A stretch of DNA of 64,000 bases from an uncultured Paracoccaceae bacterium (lineage in GTDB: Bacteria > Pseudomonadota > Alphaproteobacteria > Rhodobacterales > Rhodobacteraceae), in NCBI GenBank assembly GCA_947500775.1, contig CANMTD010000006.1:62001-126000 (forward strand), read 5' to 3'. Positions 24,815 to 33,986 of the stretch are shown in pieces. A program made the position numbers and the translations under genes. The number at the start of each line of letters is the position of its first letter. Within the stretch, counting starts at the first letter, position 1. The notes beneath the pieces were generated by a model, which did no database searches, was not told the origin of the DNA, and saw nothing but the letters and a program-made list of their open reading frames with translations.

Positions 24815-25782
24815 AACGGGCGCACCCGATCAAGGATTTCGGCGAAGATACCGCGCGCGGTTTCCCCCGCGGCCTGTGCCCGCCATGTCGGCGCCATGCG
24901 GTGGCAGACGACATCGGGGGCCAGGGCGACAACGTCTTCGGGCACCGCATAGGCGCGGCCATGCAGATAGGCGCGTGCGCGTGCCGAGGCGGCCAGCGCC
25001 AGCGATCCGCGGGGCGACACGGCGTGACGAATACGGCTGGCCACATCCAGCCCGTCCGCGTCGCGGCGGGTCGCCATGACAAGGCTTACGATATAGTCCT
25101 TCAGCGCGGGCGACAGATGCACCTTCAGCACCTCGGCTTTCATCTGGGCAAGCGTCGCGTGATCCAGCACCGGCGCCTCGGGGCCGGCGTGTGCCCGCAA
25201 CTCGCCCTCGACCAGATCAAGGATGGCAAGTTCGTCCTGCTGATCCGGCAGGTCCAGCACGACATGCATCAGGAACCGGTCCAACTGCGCCTCGGGCAGG
25301 GGAAAGGTGCCTTCGTGTTCCAGCGGGTTCTGGGTCGCGACAACCATGAAGGGTTCGGGCAAGGCGCGGGTCTGGCCGCTGGCGGTCACCTGCCCTTCGC
25401 CCATCGCCTCTAACAAGGCCGATTGGACCTTGGGCGGGGCGCGGTTGATTTCATCGACCAGCACCAGCGCATGAAAGATCGGGCCGGGCAGGAATTCCAT
25501 ATGCCCGCTGTCCTGCCGGAACACTTGCGTGCCGGTGATATCGGCGGGCATCAGATCGGGGGTGCACTGGATGCGGGCGAAACTGCCCTCCATCCCCTCT
25601 GCCAGCCGGCGGACCGAGCGGGTCTTGGCCAGCCCCGGCGCGCCTTCGATCAGCACATGGCCGCCGGTCAGAAGCGCGATCATCAACCGTTCGACCAGCG
25701 GCGCGTGGCCGACAAGGCCCGCCTCCATCCGTTGCACCAAGGCACCCGCCGCCGTGGCACCCGTAAACCCGGCATCCTCCAT
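24811..25782 (-). CDS. MoxR-family AAA+ ATPase
   Basis: A 323-residue AAA+ ATPase with Walker A LIEGAPGLAKT, Walker B LVLVDEINRAPP, sensor-1 region VVATQNPLEHEGTFPLPEAQ and a C-terminal lid. The ATG at 25782 is seven bases after GGAGG. An adjacent GTG one codon earlier is less well spaced. MoxR ATPases act as chaperone-like motors for cofactor insertion or assembly of protein complexes. It leads the seven-gene Bat-type operon and diverges from a histidine kinase gene, with palindromic sites in the shared promoter region. Confidence 0.92.
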   Translation of the reverse strand: MEDAGFTGATAAGALVQRMEAGLVGHAPLVERLMIALLTGGHVLIEGAPGLAKTRSVRRLAEGMEGSFARIQCTPDLMPADITGTQVFRQDSGHMEFLPGPIFHALVLVDEINRAPPKVQSALLEAMGEGQVTASGQTRALPEPFMVVATQNPLEHEGTFPLPEAQLDRFLMHVVLDLPDQQDELAILDLVEGELRAHAGPEAPVLDHATLAQMKAEVLKVHLSPALKDYIVSLVMATRRDADGLDVASRIRHAVSPRGSLALAASARARAYLHGRAYAVPEDVVALAPDVVCHRMAPTWRAQAAGETARGIFAEILDRVRPL

Positions 25783-25863
25783 CACGATTCCTCCCCATCG
25801 ATCGGGTCAAGTAGACCACGCCCGGCCACGGGGCGGTAGCAATCCGAATGTCCTAACCGGCAC

Positions 25864-25905
25864 ATCGGGCAAATTGCCCGCGACAGGCCGGGCGATTTGC
25901 CCGAT
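25864..25905. promoter_or_regulatory. Two phased palindromic sites between bat operon and two-component genes
   Basis: CGGGCAAATTGCCCG (25866-25880, 7-base arms around one central A) and CGGGCGATTTGCCCG (25889-25903, near-palindrome) have centres 23 bases apart. The outer halves also form an 11-base inverted repeat (ATCGGGCAAAT / ATTTGCCCGAT). The block lies 47-88 bases before the kinase ATG and 82-123 before moxR, a position suited to control both promoters. The NarL-type regulator encoded next door is a candidate binder. Confidence 0.6.
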
Positions 25906-25951
25906 GATACCCCTGCGCCCGGCAAACCGGGTTTCACGACGGGAGGATATC

Positions 25952-27289
25952 ATGAGCCTGCGCTTTGGCCTTGTTCTGATGCTCTGGCTGGTGACTGCGC
26001 TGGCCGGGCTGGCGACGCTGGGATGGATGGACGCGGATGCCTATCGCACCGCCGCCAAAGAAACCCGGCGGACATTGGAACGCGGCAGCTATGCGCTGGA
26101 ACGCAATTATCACATGGAACCGCGCGCCGGTGATCCGCTGTTCGAAGAATGGACCCTGATCCGGCTGCGCAGCGTGATGGCCCCCGGCACCTGCGTCAGT
26201 TTCCAGCAAAAGGGGATCAGCCAAAGGCGCCTCTGTGCGGGTTGGCAGGCCTTCGGGGAAATTCCGCCCGCATGGTTTCGCAAGCTGAACGGATACCTGT
26301 TCACCCTGCCCCCCGCCCTTATCCAAACCGGATCGGCGTCGCAAAACGGCGCTTTCACGCTGGAAACCTCGTTCGATCCGGTGGCCGCCGCCACCCTTGC
26401 CTGGCAACGGGTGCGGCTGGCGCTGTGGCAGACGCTTGCCATGGCAACCGGGGTTCTTGTTCTGGGCACGGCGACGATCCTGTGGCGGCTTGGGCCGGTG
26501 CGCGGCATCGTGGACGAACTTGACCGCCTTGCCGTCGGCGATCTTGGCGCGCGGGTCGAACCGGGCGGCGCGCGGGAATTCCAGAAAATCGCGCGCGCCG
26601 TCAACCGGCTGGCCGCGCAGCTGAGGGCCAGTGCCGAACAACAGCGCGCGCTGACCCGCAAACTGTTGGAGGTCGAAGACGTTGAACGGCGCCAGCTGGC
26701 CCGCGACCTGCACGATGAATTCGGCCAGACCCTGACCGCGACCAGCGCGCTTGCCGCCTCGATCGCCTATGCCGCCCCACCCGACCGCGCCGATATTTCG
26801 CGCGACGCGGATGCCATCGGGACCAATGTCCGCCGCATGATGGACACGCTGCGCGGGGCCTTTGCCCGGTTGCGCCCGCCCGATCTGGAAGAGGTCGGGT
26901 TGATTTCCAGCCTGCGCACGATGCTGTCGGGTTGGGAAACGCAGCGCGGGGCGCGGCTGATCCTGACCAGCACCATCGACGAAACCCGGCTTGGCGATCC
27001 GGTGGCACTTGACCTTTACCGGATCGTGCAGGAATGCGTGACCAACGCGATGCGACACGGCACACCGAAAGAGGTGCGCGTCACGCTGGATCAGGCGGGC
27101 GGCGGGTTGCGCCTGACGGTGGCCGATGACGGCGGCGGGTCGCTGCGCAACAGCGATCCGGGCCACGGTATCCTTGGCATCCGCGAACGGGTCGCGGCAA
27201 TGGGTGGCACGTTGGACATGACCGAAACCGGGCGCGGTGTGCAGGTCGCGGTCACCCTGCCCGACGATCTGACGGCGCAGGCGGCATGA
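25952..27289 (+). CDS. NarX-type sensor histidine kinase
   Basis: A 445-residue kinase. TM1 is at residues 5-25, followed by a periplasmic region of about 130 residues that includes two cysteines, and TM2 near 158-178. A HAMP linker and the HisKA_3 dimerisation helix follow, with the phosphoacceptor in ARDLHDEFGQTL (about residue 253). The HATPase domain has N-box ECVTNAMRHG and G-boxes VADDGGGS and GHGILGIRERV. ATG 25952 follows GGGAGGATAT. It overlaps the response-regulator gene (ATGA). The signal is unknown. Divergence from the Bat operon suggests it senses envelope or redox stress (inference). Confidence 0.9.
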   Translation: MSLRFGLVLMLWLVTALAGLATLGWMDADAYRTAAKETRRTLERGSYALERNYHMEPRAGDPLFEEWTLIRLRSVMAPGTCVSFQQKGISQRRLCAGWQAFGEIPPAWFRKLNGYLFTLPPALIQTGSASQNGAFTLETSFDPVAAATLAWQRVRLALWQTLAMATGVLVLGTATILWRLGPVRGIVDELDRLAVGDLGARVEPGGAREFQKIARAVNRLAAQLRASAEQQRALTRKLLEVEDVERRQLARDLHDEFGQTLTATSALAASIAYAAPPDRADISRDADAIGTNVRRMMDTLRGAFARLRPPDLEEVGLISSLRTMLSGWETQRGARLILTSTIDETRLGDPVALDLYRIVQECVTNAMRHGTPKEVRVTLDQAGGGLRLTVADDGGGSLRNSDPGHGILGIRERVAAMGGTLDMTETGRGVQVAVTLPDDLTAQAA

Positions 27290-27936
27290 CCCATCACCGC
27301 CTGATGATCGTCGATGACCACCCGGTGGTGCGCGAAGGGTACCGGCGGCTGATCGAGCTGCAGCCCGGGTTTCGCATCGTCGCCGAAGCGGGCGACGCGA
27401 AAGAGGCCTATGCCCGTTTCCGCGAAGCCCAGCCCGATGCCGTCATCATGGATGTGACCCTGCCCGGCGCCAGCGGGATCGAGGCGCTGCGCCACATCCG
27501 CCAATACGACCCGGACGCCCGGATCGTGGTTTTCACCATGCATCAGGGGTCCGCCTTCGCGCTGAAGGCGATCGAGGCCGGGGCCTTCGGCTATGTCACC
27601 AAAAGCAGCGATCCCAATATGCTGATCGATGCGGTGAACGGCGCGCTGGCCGGGCGCAGGGTAATCTCGCCCGATGTGATCGAGGCGATTGCCCGCGAAC
27701 GTATCCTTGGGGCGGTCAACCGGCTGGGCGATCTGACCGCCCGCCAGACCGAGATTTTGCGCCTGATGGCCATCGGCTGGCCGGTGGAACGGATCGCCGA
27801 CACCCTGTCGGTCAGCCGCAAGACGGTGCAGAACAACCACTATCAGATCAAGGCGCTTGTGGGTTTGGAAACCGACGCCCAACTGGTCTGGTTCGCGATC
27901 GAGACAGGTCTGATCGACGTCCCGACCGAGGCCTGA
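27286..27936 (+). CDS. NarL/FixJ-type response regulator
   Basis: A 216-residue regulator. The receiver domain has acidic residues in IVDDHPVV, phosphoacceptor Asp in AVIMDVTLPG (about residue 55), and the switch Thr and Lys in VVFTMHQ and GYVTKSS. The LuxR-type helix-turn-helix at about 150-210 reads LTARQTEILRLMAIGW and ERIADTLSVSRKTVQNNH. It is translationally coupled to the kinase. A strong hairpin follows the stop. Confidence 0.93.
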   Translation: MTHHRLMIVDDHPVVREGYRRLIELQPGFRIVAEAGDAKEAYARFREAQPDAVIMDVTLPGASGIEALRHIRQYDPDARIVVFTMHQGSAFALKAIEAGAFGYVTKSSDPNMLIDAVNGALAGRRVISPDVIEAIARERILGAVNRLGDLTARQTEILRLMAIGWPVERIADTLSVSRKTVQNNHYQIKALVGLETDAQLVWFAIETGLIDVPTEA

Positions 27937-27940
27937 GCGA

Positions 27941-27970
27941 ACGGGCCCGGCGCATTTTTGCCGGGCCCGT
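27941..27970. terminator. GC-rich hairpin between convergent genes
   Basis: ACGGGCCCGGC and its exact complement GCCGGGCCCGT form an 11-bp stem around an eight-base loop, five bases after the response-regulator stop and before the convergent DUF305 gene end. No U-run follows in either direction, but the stem strength and position fit a bidirectional terminator. Confidence 0.65.
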
Positions 27971-28028
27971 CCTCCCTCCCCTTATGGTGAACTGCCGCCG
28001 CAGGATCGGCGGTAGCCCGTGGCGGCGG

Positions 28029-28355
28029 TCAGTCCGACGCAACCCCGCGCGTGCCGGACAGAACCGGATACGCATCCAGATCCGGATCGTCGCCGCTGGT
28101 CAAAGCGTCAAGCCGGGCCTGCATGGCCATGATCTCGGTGTGCTGGTTCGAAATGATGCCTTCGGCCAGCGAACGCGTCAGCGCGTCGGTGCCATGCACC
28201 AGCATCAGCCGGGCCATATCCACAGCGCCCTGATGATGCGGGATCATCATCGCCAGAAAGTCGATATTCGGATCGCCGGTATAACCGGGATCATGCATGT
28301 CTTTCATCATGCGCATCATGTCGTTGTTCATCTGACGTTCGAAATCGGATGCCAT
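28029..28355 (-). CDS. DUF305 family protein
   Basis: A 108-residue protein with the DUF305 signature: FLAMMIPHHQGAVDMARL and a second ISNQHTEIMAMQ helix. Its abundant Met and His residues may bind copper or another metal. AAGGGG precedes the ATG. Unlike many family members it has no signal peptide, so it would stay in the cytoplasm unless the start is misplaced. It is 12 bases downstream of the beta-propeller gene, in the same operon. Confidence 0.8.
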   Translation of the reverse strand: MASDFERQMNNDMMRMMKDMHDPGYTGDPNIDFLAMMIPHHQGAVDMARLMLVHGTDALTRSLAEGIISNQHTEIMAMQARLDALTSGDDPDLDAYPVLSGTRGVASD

Positions 28356-28367
28356 TGTGATTTCCCC

Positions 28368-29729
28368 TTACCCGGTGTGCATTTCCGCGCCGGGGCGCAC
28401 GTAGATCAGGTTCACGCTTTTCTTGTTGCGCAGCTTGCCTGACGGCAGGTCCAGATACCCCAGCGGGATCTGTTTGATGAACGCCGGTTTGAACGGGTTG
28501 GTGATGTCGAAGACGGATGTCACGGTCTGGCCTTCGTTGGGCGTACCGGGCAATTCGTCCTGTTCATGGGCAATATACAGCTTGGTGGCATCCGGATCGG
28601 TCCACAGCCCATGGGATTCCCGGCCGTGGGTGTGGAAATCGGCCACGACCCGGCGCTGGCCTGCCGGTGCGTCCATATCGATGATCGCAACCCGGCTGGA
28701 GGCAACGCCGCCGGGGCCATCGTCATCCACCCGCCCAAGGCTTGCAAAGACGACACGGCCCTTGGCGTTCTGGGCGAACTCCACATGGTTGGGGCGCGCC
28801 TTTTCGCCTAGGGACACGTAATCAAGCAACTCGTGATCGCCTGCGATATGACGCGACGACAGGTGATCCGCGATTTTATGCGACATCCACATTTCCGTCC
28901 CGTCCGGCGTGATCTTCTGGAAAGGGGTAAAGGAAAACGGGTCCAGATCGGTGATGTCGATGGTCCGCACCCGTTCAGGGGCGCTGTATCCATCCGCCCC
29001 GACGTTGGTCTTGAACACATCGACCTTCGACACTTTTTGCGACACCACATAAGCAAGGGCCCCGTCCTTCGAGAACCAGATTTGCGCAGGCCCGTAAATC
29101 GTGGGCACATAGCTGCGCACAGCGCGGATCGGCGCGCCGGCGCTTTCCTGTTTCGCCAGCTCGACGTCGACGATGGCGATACGGTCTTCGCCGCGCAGGG
29201 CCACCCAGATTTCCTTGCCGTTGCGCGAAAACGTCGGTTCGTGCGGTTCGCGCCCGACGACGACACCGCTTGTGATCCGCTCGGATACGGTGGTGTCGGT
29301 CGCCAGCGGATTGGGTTTGTTTCCGATGACCGACAGATTGCTGTAATCGATCAGATAGATATTGCTGGACCCGCGCCCGGTGACCGCCGACAACCGCTGA
29401 TCGGGCGACGGCGCGCCGCCGTGCACATGGATCGCGCCGTGATACAGCGCCTTTTCCATCATCGCCTCATGCGTCGGCATCACACCACCGGTGACAAAGC
29501 GGAACGGCGGGCGGCGGTCTTCGTCAAAGCTGGTCAGGTTGATTGTCTTTTCGATGGTATCGGTCACCGGATCGATGATCGACAGCGTCTGGCTGTCCTC
29601 GTTGCAGACCAGAACATGGTCGCCTTTTTGCGGGCCCGGCGCTGTCGCGGCCAGAACGCCCTTGGAGGACACGGTGATCAGGCCCAGTGCCGCAGCCGAT
29701 CCGGCAAGCACGTCTCTTCGAGTGGTCAT
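28368..29729 (-). CDS. Tat-exported beta-propeller (YncE/cytochrome-D1-like) protein
   Basis: A 453-residue protein with a twin-arginine leader (MTTRRDVLAGSAAALGL). Propeller blades of the YVTN/YncE kind follow, such as HVLVCNEDSQTLSIIDPVTD, EIWVALRGEDRIAIVDVELA, GALAYVVSQKVSKVDVF and KLYIAHEQDELPGT. No haem motif is present. ATG 29744 (five codons earlier) is an alternative start. Such proteins are periplasmic and often associated with metal or redox enzymes. Here the only partner is the DUF305 protein, so the role is unknown. Confidence 0.78.
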   Translation of the reverse strand: MTTRRDVLAGSAAALGLITVSSKGVLAATAPGPQKGDHVLVCNEDSQTLSIIDPVTDTIEKTINLTSFDEDRRPPFRFVTGGVMPTHEAMMEKALYHGAIHVHGGAPSPDQRLSAVTGRGSSNIYLIDYSNLSVIGNKPNPLATDTTVSERITSGVVVGREPHEPTFSRNGKEIWVALRGEDRIAIVDVELAKQESAGAPIRAVRSYVPTIYGPAQIWFSKDGALAYVVSQKVSKVDVFKTNVGADGYSAPERVRTIDITDLDPFSFTPFQKITPDGTEMWMSHKIADHLSSRHIAGDHELLDYVSLGEKARPNHVEFAQNAKGRVVFASLGRVDDDGPGGVASSRVAIIDMDAPAGQRRVVADFHTHGRESHGLWTDPDATKLYIAHEQDELPGTPNEGQTVTSVFDITNPFKPAFIKQIPLGYLDLPSGKLRNKKSVNLIYVRPGAEMHTG

Positions 29730-29828
29730 TTGGAAATTTCCCATTGCTAATTGTCCGTAAGGAAAGGACGGCGCAGGGGGCGAAAAAATCCATCCGCCCG
29801 GATCACAAGAGGTCACGTAATGTTTGAC

Positions 29829-29854
29829 GCCCGTGCGCAAGGGGGGGCACGGGC
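29829..29854. terminator. Hairpin after the TRAP operon
   Basis: GCCCGTGC and GCACGGGC form an 8-bp stem around a 10-base loop, 34 bases after the dctM stop on the minus strand and 100 bases before the propeller gene. No U-run follows. Confidence 0.5.
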
Positions 29855-29887
29855 GGGTATGGATAGCTGTGCAGGGATCAAAACGCC

Positions 29888-31177
29888 TTAGCGCAGCATC
29901 AGTTCCGGCAGGAACAGGGTGATCTGCGGAAAGGACAGCAACAGGATCAGGATGACAATCTCCATCCCCAGAAACGGCAGGATGCCCCGAAAGATCGTGC
30001 CCAGCGGCACCCTTGTCTGCGCCGCCGCCACATAGGCGTTCAGGCCAAGCGGCGGCGTCAGCAGGCCGATTTCAACCGTCTTCGTCACCACGATGCCGAA
30101 CCAGACCGGATCATAGTCCAGCGCCATGGCGGTCGGGAACGCAAGCGGCATGGCCAGCGACAGGATCGCAAGCTGATCCATGAACATCCCCATCACCAGC
30201 AGGGCCAGGATGATGATCGCCATGATGGCCTCGCGCGGCATGTCGGTGGTGGCCACGAATTCCAGCAGGCTGTGGGTGATCCGGGTGAACGCCAGATAGT
30301 TCGAAAAAATGGCCGAACAGGCGACGATGGTGACGATCATCACCGTGGCCCGGATGGCGCCGCTGACGGATTTGTTGAAGGCCGCGAACCTCAGCGTGCG
30401 CTGAAACAGGACGATGATCAGCGATCCCATGACGCCAAGCGCCGCTGCCTCGGACGGCGAGGCGATGCCGCCATAGATCGCACCGATCACCGCCACCATC
30501 AGCAGAACCATCGGGATGACATGGCGGCTTTGGCTGATGGCGGTTTTCAGGACGAACGGGTCCCCCTTGGGCGCCTGATCGGTGGTATGGGCGATGATCT
30601 TGATCACGACCGCCAGACCCGCAGCCGTCAGCAGGCCGGGCAGGATGCCCGCGATGAACAGCTTGCCGATCGAGGTTTCGGTCAGAACCCCGTAGACCAC
30701 CAGAACGATCGACGGGGGCACGACCACCGCAAGGGTGCCGCCCACACTGACCACAGCGGCCGACAGGCGGTCGGAGTAATTGTGCCGGCGCATTTCGGGA
30801 AAGGCCGAGGCCGCCATCGCAGCGGTCGAGGCGGTCGAACTGCCCACCAATGCCGCCAGCAGGACCGAGGCCGCCACCGTCGCCATCGCCAGCCCGCCTT
30901 TGACATGGCCGATCCACGACTGGCACGCCACGATGGCGCGGCGGGTCACGTCACCGGCGGTCAGCAGTTCGGCCATCAGAATGAACAGCGGAATAGCCAC
31001 AAGGATGAACGAGGCCGAAGTATCGAAAAAGGTCCGTTCCAGCACCGCAAAGGCGGGGCGCAGCCCAAGTTGAACGGAAAGCCCCAGAAAACCGGCGATC
31101 CCCATAGCAAAGGCAATCGGTATCCGAATGGCCATCAGCACGGCAAGCAGGACAAGTATGGCGGTAAACGTCAGCAT
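29888..31177 (-). CDS. dctM: TRAP transporter large permease (DctM)
   Basis: A 429-residue, very hydrophobic protein of the length and pattern (about 12 helices) of DctM subunits. It contains family blocks MGIAGFLGLSVQLG, GSSTASTAAMAASAFPEM, PPSIVLVVYGVLTETSIGKLF and LTPPLGLNAYVAA. It catalyses sodium-driven import of a carboxylate handed over by the binding protein. It follows dctP by 80 bases, and the small permease is on the other side of dctP. The substrate is not readable from sequence. Confidence 0.92.
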   Translation of the reverse strand: MLTFTAILVLLAVLMAIRIPIAFAMGIAGFLGLSVQLGLRPAFAVLERTFFDTSASFILVAIPLFILMAELLTAGDVTRRAIVACQSWIGHVKGGLAMATVAASVLLAALVGSSTASTAAMAASAFPEMRRHNYSDRLSAAVVSVGGTLAVVVPPSIVLVVYGVLTETSIGKLFIAGILPGLLTAAGLAVVIKIIAHTTDQAPKGDPFVLKTAISQSRHVIPMVLLMVAVIGAIYGGIASPSEAAALGVMGSLIIVLFQRTLRFAAFNKSVSGAIRATVMIVTIVACSAIFSNYLAFTRITHSLLEFVATTDMPREAIMAIIILALLVMGMFMDQLAILSLAMPLAFPTAMALDYDPVWFGIVVTKTVEIGLLTPPLGLNAYVAAAQTRVPLGTIFRGILPFLGMEIVILILLLSFPQITLFLPELMLR

Positions 31178-31257
31178 CGACTGAACTCGCGCTCCTTTGC
31201 GTAGCGGGACGGCCGCCGTGGCGACCGCCCACCTGTCTTTTCAGGGTTGGATCAGGC

Positions 31258-32259
31258 TTATTCGCTGGTCTGCGCGCGATAGGCTTCAAGAACCGCCTCG
31301 GCCTGATCATTATCGATCCGCGTCACCCAATCGGCGCTGACCGCTGTCAGGGCGGATGTCACAGCCTCCAGTTCATCGGCAGAGAATTCATAGGTATCGA
31401 TCCCCTGCCCTTTCCATTCGCCGATCAGCCCCGCGACCGAGGCATCTTGCGCCTGTGCCACATGCAGCGCGGTTTCCCCGCCAAGCCGGACCATGTCGGC
31501 CTGCACATTTTCTGGCAGGCCGTCGAACAGATCGGTGCGCACCACCATGACAAAGCTGTAGCCACCGAAGGAGCCGTTGGTGGAGATATGGCTGACCACC
31601 TCGTTCAGCTTGTATCCGGGGACCGAGGCCAGCGGGAACAGCACCGCATCCAGACGGCCGCGTTCGACGGCGGTGTAAACCTCTGGACCGGGGATCGAAA
31701 TGCCGACCGCCCCCAGTGCGCGCGCGGTCATGGCCTGCGTGGAGCCCGAGGTCCGCACATCCAGCGCATCCCAGTCGGCGGGCATGCCAAGGTGCTTTTT
31801 GGCCAGCACCTGATAGGGCGGCAAAACGAAACCAAAGACCGGCGTCACGCCTGCGGCAAGGATTTCATCCCGCAACGGCCCCTTGGCCAGCATGGCTTGC
31901 AGGGCCTTGGTGCCCTCTTGCGCCGATCCGTAGAACCCCGGCAGGCCAACCACGGAATTCAGCGGCAGGGCATCGGCATGATACAGCGCGCCCAGCAGGG
32001 CCGCGTCCAGAATGCCGTTGTTCACCGCATCCAGCTGCGCCTTGGATTTTGCCGCCTGCTGCGACGGGAAATGTTCAAAGGTGATCGCGCCGCCTGTGGC
32101 CTTTTCAACCGCAGCCATCCATTTGGTCGTCCCTTCGACCGAAACGATATGGCTGGTCGACTGGAAATCCCCCAGACGCAAGGATTCCGCGCTGGCCGTC
32201 CCCAACCCCAGCGCCAATACCCCCGCCAGTGCCGACATCAATTTTTGTGTATTTTTCAT
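31258..32259 (-). CDS. dctP: TRAP transporter solute-binding protein (DctP)
   Basis: A 333-residue protein with signal peptide (LMSALAGVLALGLGTASA) and DctP-type blocks: TKWMAAVEKATGGAITFEHF, LDVRTSGSTQAMTARALGA and GGYSFVMVVRTDLFDGLPE. The conserved binding-site arginine is in the DVRTSG stretch. The start ATG at 32259 is the signal-peptide start. A 44-codon upstream extension runs into the dctQ gene and is rejected. The adjacent CoA-ligase and hydratase genes suggest the ligand is an organic acid that is then activated with CoA. Confidence 0.9.
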   Translation of the reverse strand: MKNTQKLMSALAGVLALGLGTASAESLRLGDFQSTSHIVSVEGTTKWMAAVEKATGGAITFEHFPSQQAAKSKAQLDAVNNGILDAALLGALYHADALPLNSVVGLPGFYGSAQEGTKALQAMLAKGPLRDEILAAGVTPVFGFVLPPYQVLAKKHLGMPADWDALDVRTSGSTQAMTARALGAVGISIPGPEVYTAVERGRLDAVLFPLASVPGYKLNEVVSHISTNGSFGGYSFVMVVRTDLFDGLPENVQADMVRLGGETALHVAQAQDASVAGLIGEWKGQGIDTYEFSADELEAVTSALTAVSADWVTRIDNDQAEAVLEAYRAQTSE

Positions 32260-32285
32260 TTTATAGTCCTCCCTTGGATTTGTTT

Positions 32286-32777
32286 TCAGATTTGGCCCGG
32301 TGCGCTGTGCACCAGCGCGTCGTGGATCAGCCGCAGAACCAGCACCCCGCATCCCAAGGGGATGACGGCATAGGCCCAGCCAAGCGGCCAATCCATCGCC
32401 CCGTATTCGACATCACCGTGCATGATGGCCTTCAGGGCGAATTTTCCGGACATATAGGTGACGGCCATGAAAAACGCCGCCGGCAGCAACAGCCGCAGCT
32501 TGTCGACCGCTTTGCCCAACAGGCCCGGCAATTTTTCGGGCATGAAATCCAGCGCCAGATGCCCGCCGTCGCGAAAGACACGCGACAGCGACAGCGTGGC
32601 CAGCGCGGGCATCAGATACAGTTCGGTCAGTTCGAACTGTATCTGCACCGGCCTGTTGAAAAACAACCGCAACAGGATGTCGGCGTTGATCAGCGCCGCC
32701 ACCGCGACAAGGCCAAGGCACCCCCCAAGATGAAGGGTATCTTCCAGTTTCGACAAAAGTTTTCCCAAAACGTTCAA
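32286..32777 (-). CDS. dctQ: TRAP transporter small permease (DctQ)
   Basis: A 163-residue protein with four predicted helices and the DctQ features: LGLVAVAALINADILLRLF, SLSRVFRDGGHLALDF and a final PLGCGVLVLRLIHD helix. It uses a TTG start with GGAGG five bases before it. It lies between the hydratase gene and dctP, so the order is hydratase, dctQ, dctP, dctM. It is a stabilising partner of DctM in the membrane. Confidence 0.88.
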   Translation of the reverse strand: MNVLGKLLSKLEDTLHLGGCLGLVAVAALINADILLRLFFNRPVQIQFELTELYLMPALATLSLSRVFRDGGHLALDFMPEKLPGLLGKAVDKLRLLLPAAFFMAVTYMSGKFALKAIMHGDVEYGAMDWPLGWAYAVIPLGCGVLVLRLIHDALVHSAPGQI

Positions 32778-32810
32778 CCTGGCCTCCCTAGCGGTTGACG
32801 CGAGGCTCCC

Positions 32811-33950
32811 TTAACGTTTGGGAAGCTCCACGATGGCGGACCCGACGGCCGACATTTCACCGTCCTGTTGTTCCGCACGCTGCTGGATTTCAAGCAGGTA
32901 ACGCCCGTCTTCTTCGTATTTGCGGGTCACCGTGCCGTGGATCAGGATGATGTCGCCTTCGGGGTTGTGGCGGCGGACCTGACATTTGGCCTGCGCCAGA
33001 AAACCGTCATCGCCCATCCAGTTGGTGATCTGATGGGTCAGCCACGAGGTGCGTTCGGGCCCATAGTCATAGGCACCCGGCGCGCCGACCTCCAGGGCGA
33101 ATTCCTCTTCCCAATGCACACGTTCGGGGCAATCGGGAATGCCGAAACGGTTCTTGATGCCTGCGCTGGGGTGTTTCTGCTGTAACTGCCACGCCAGTTT
33201 GTTGGCGCGGATGTAAAGCCCGCCCCAGCCCTGCGCATAGGCGATGAACCCGGTGGCCGTCATCGGGCCCTTGACCATGGTGGGCAGGTCGTCGCCTTCG
33301 TTCACATCGTCCCAATACCGGGTTTCGGCACCGCGAATGGTTTCCTGTTCATAGTATTTGTAATATGCGTCCAGCTCTTCCTGAGTATAGACGCGGCGGC
33401 CCTTTTCCTTGGCCTCGGTGTATTTGGTGCCGTTTTCGCGCGCCTGATCGCGGTCGGTGCGGAAACACCAGCTGTCGGCCTCGGCCAGCATCTCGCCCGA
33501 ACTCGCGTCATAGAAATCGACGTGATAGATCTGCTGGATCGCCTTGCCCGCAAAACGCGTGTCATGTTCGACCAGATCTTTCAGATAAGCCTCGGTGCGA
33601 AACACGGTGTTGCGCAGGATCGGCTTGTGCCACGTCCAATTGGCGCCCGACCACATCGCGTGCACCCCCGGCAACCCGCCCACATAGCCCGAGATGATCC
33701 GGCTGGTCGCAAACAGAAAGCTGGGCAAGGCCAGAACATCCCCGTATTTCGTGGTCTTGGCATAGTCGGGATCGCACCACAGCGGGTTGTCGTCGCCGAT
33801 GCCGTGGGCATAGTGGCGGATATTGTCGCGCGTCGCCTCGTAACACCAGGGTTCGACGGTTTTCTCGATCTTCACACCAACCCGCTTGCGCAGATCATCC
33901 AACCCTTCGTCGGTGATCTTGGGGAATTTCCTATGCAGTGTTTCGTTCAT
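32811..33950 (-). CDS. MaoC-like double-hotdog acyl-CoA hydratase/dehydratase
   Basis: A 379-residue protein with two hotdog units. The N-terminal one (residues about 10-160) carries NIRHYAHGIGDDNPLWCDPDYA, the FAS1-like dehydratase signature with the catalytic Asp/His-type loop. The C-terminal unit (about 200-370) has MTATGFIAYAQGWGG and DDGFLAQAKCQVRRHN. Proteins of this build hydrate mesaconyl- or enoyl-CoA thioesters. Its place between the AMP-ligase and TRAP genes suggests it acts on the CoA ester of the imported acid. The substrate is not identified. Confidence 0.8.
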   Translation of the reverse strand: MNETLHRKFPKITDEGLDDLRKRVGVKIEKTVEPWCYEATRDNIRHYAHGIGDDNPLWCDPDYAKTTKYGDVLALPSFLFATSRIISGYVGGLPGVHAMWSGANWTWHKPILRNTVFRTEAYLKDLVEHDTRFAGKAIQQIYHVDFYDASSGEMLAEADSWCFRTDRDQARENGTKYTEAKEKGRRVYTQEELDAYYKYYEQETIRGAETRYWDDVNEGDDLPTMVKGPMTATGFIAYAQGWGGLYIRANKLAWQLQQKHPSAGIKNRFGIPDCPERVHWEEEFALEVGAPGAYDYGPERTSWLTHQITNWMGDDGFLAQAKCQVRRHNPEGDIILIHGTVTRKYEEDGRYLLEIQQRAEQQDGEMSAVGSAIVELPKR

Positions 33951-33986
33951 TGTCTTCTCCTTGAAAGATGTGATGGCACGCGCGGA

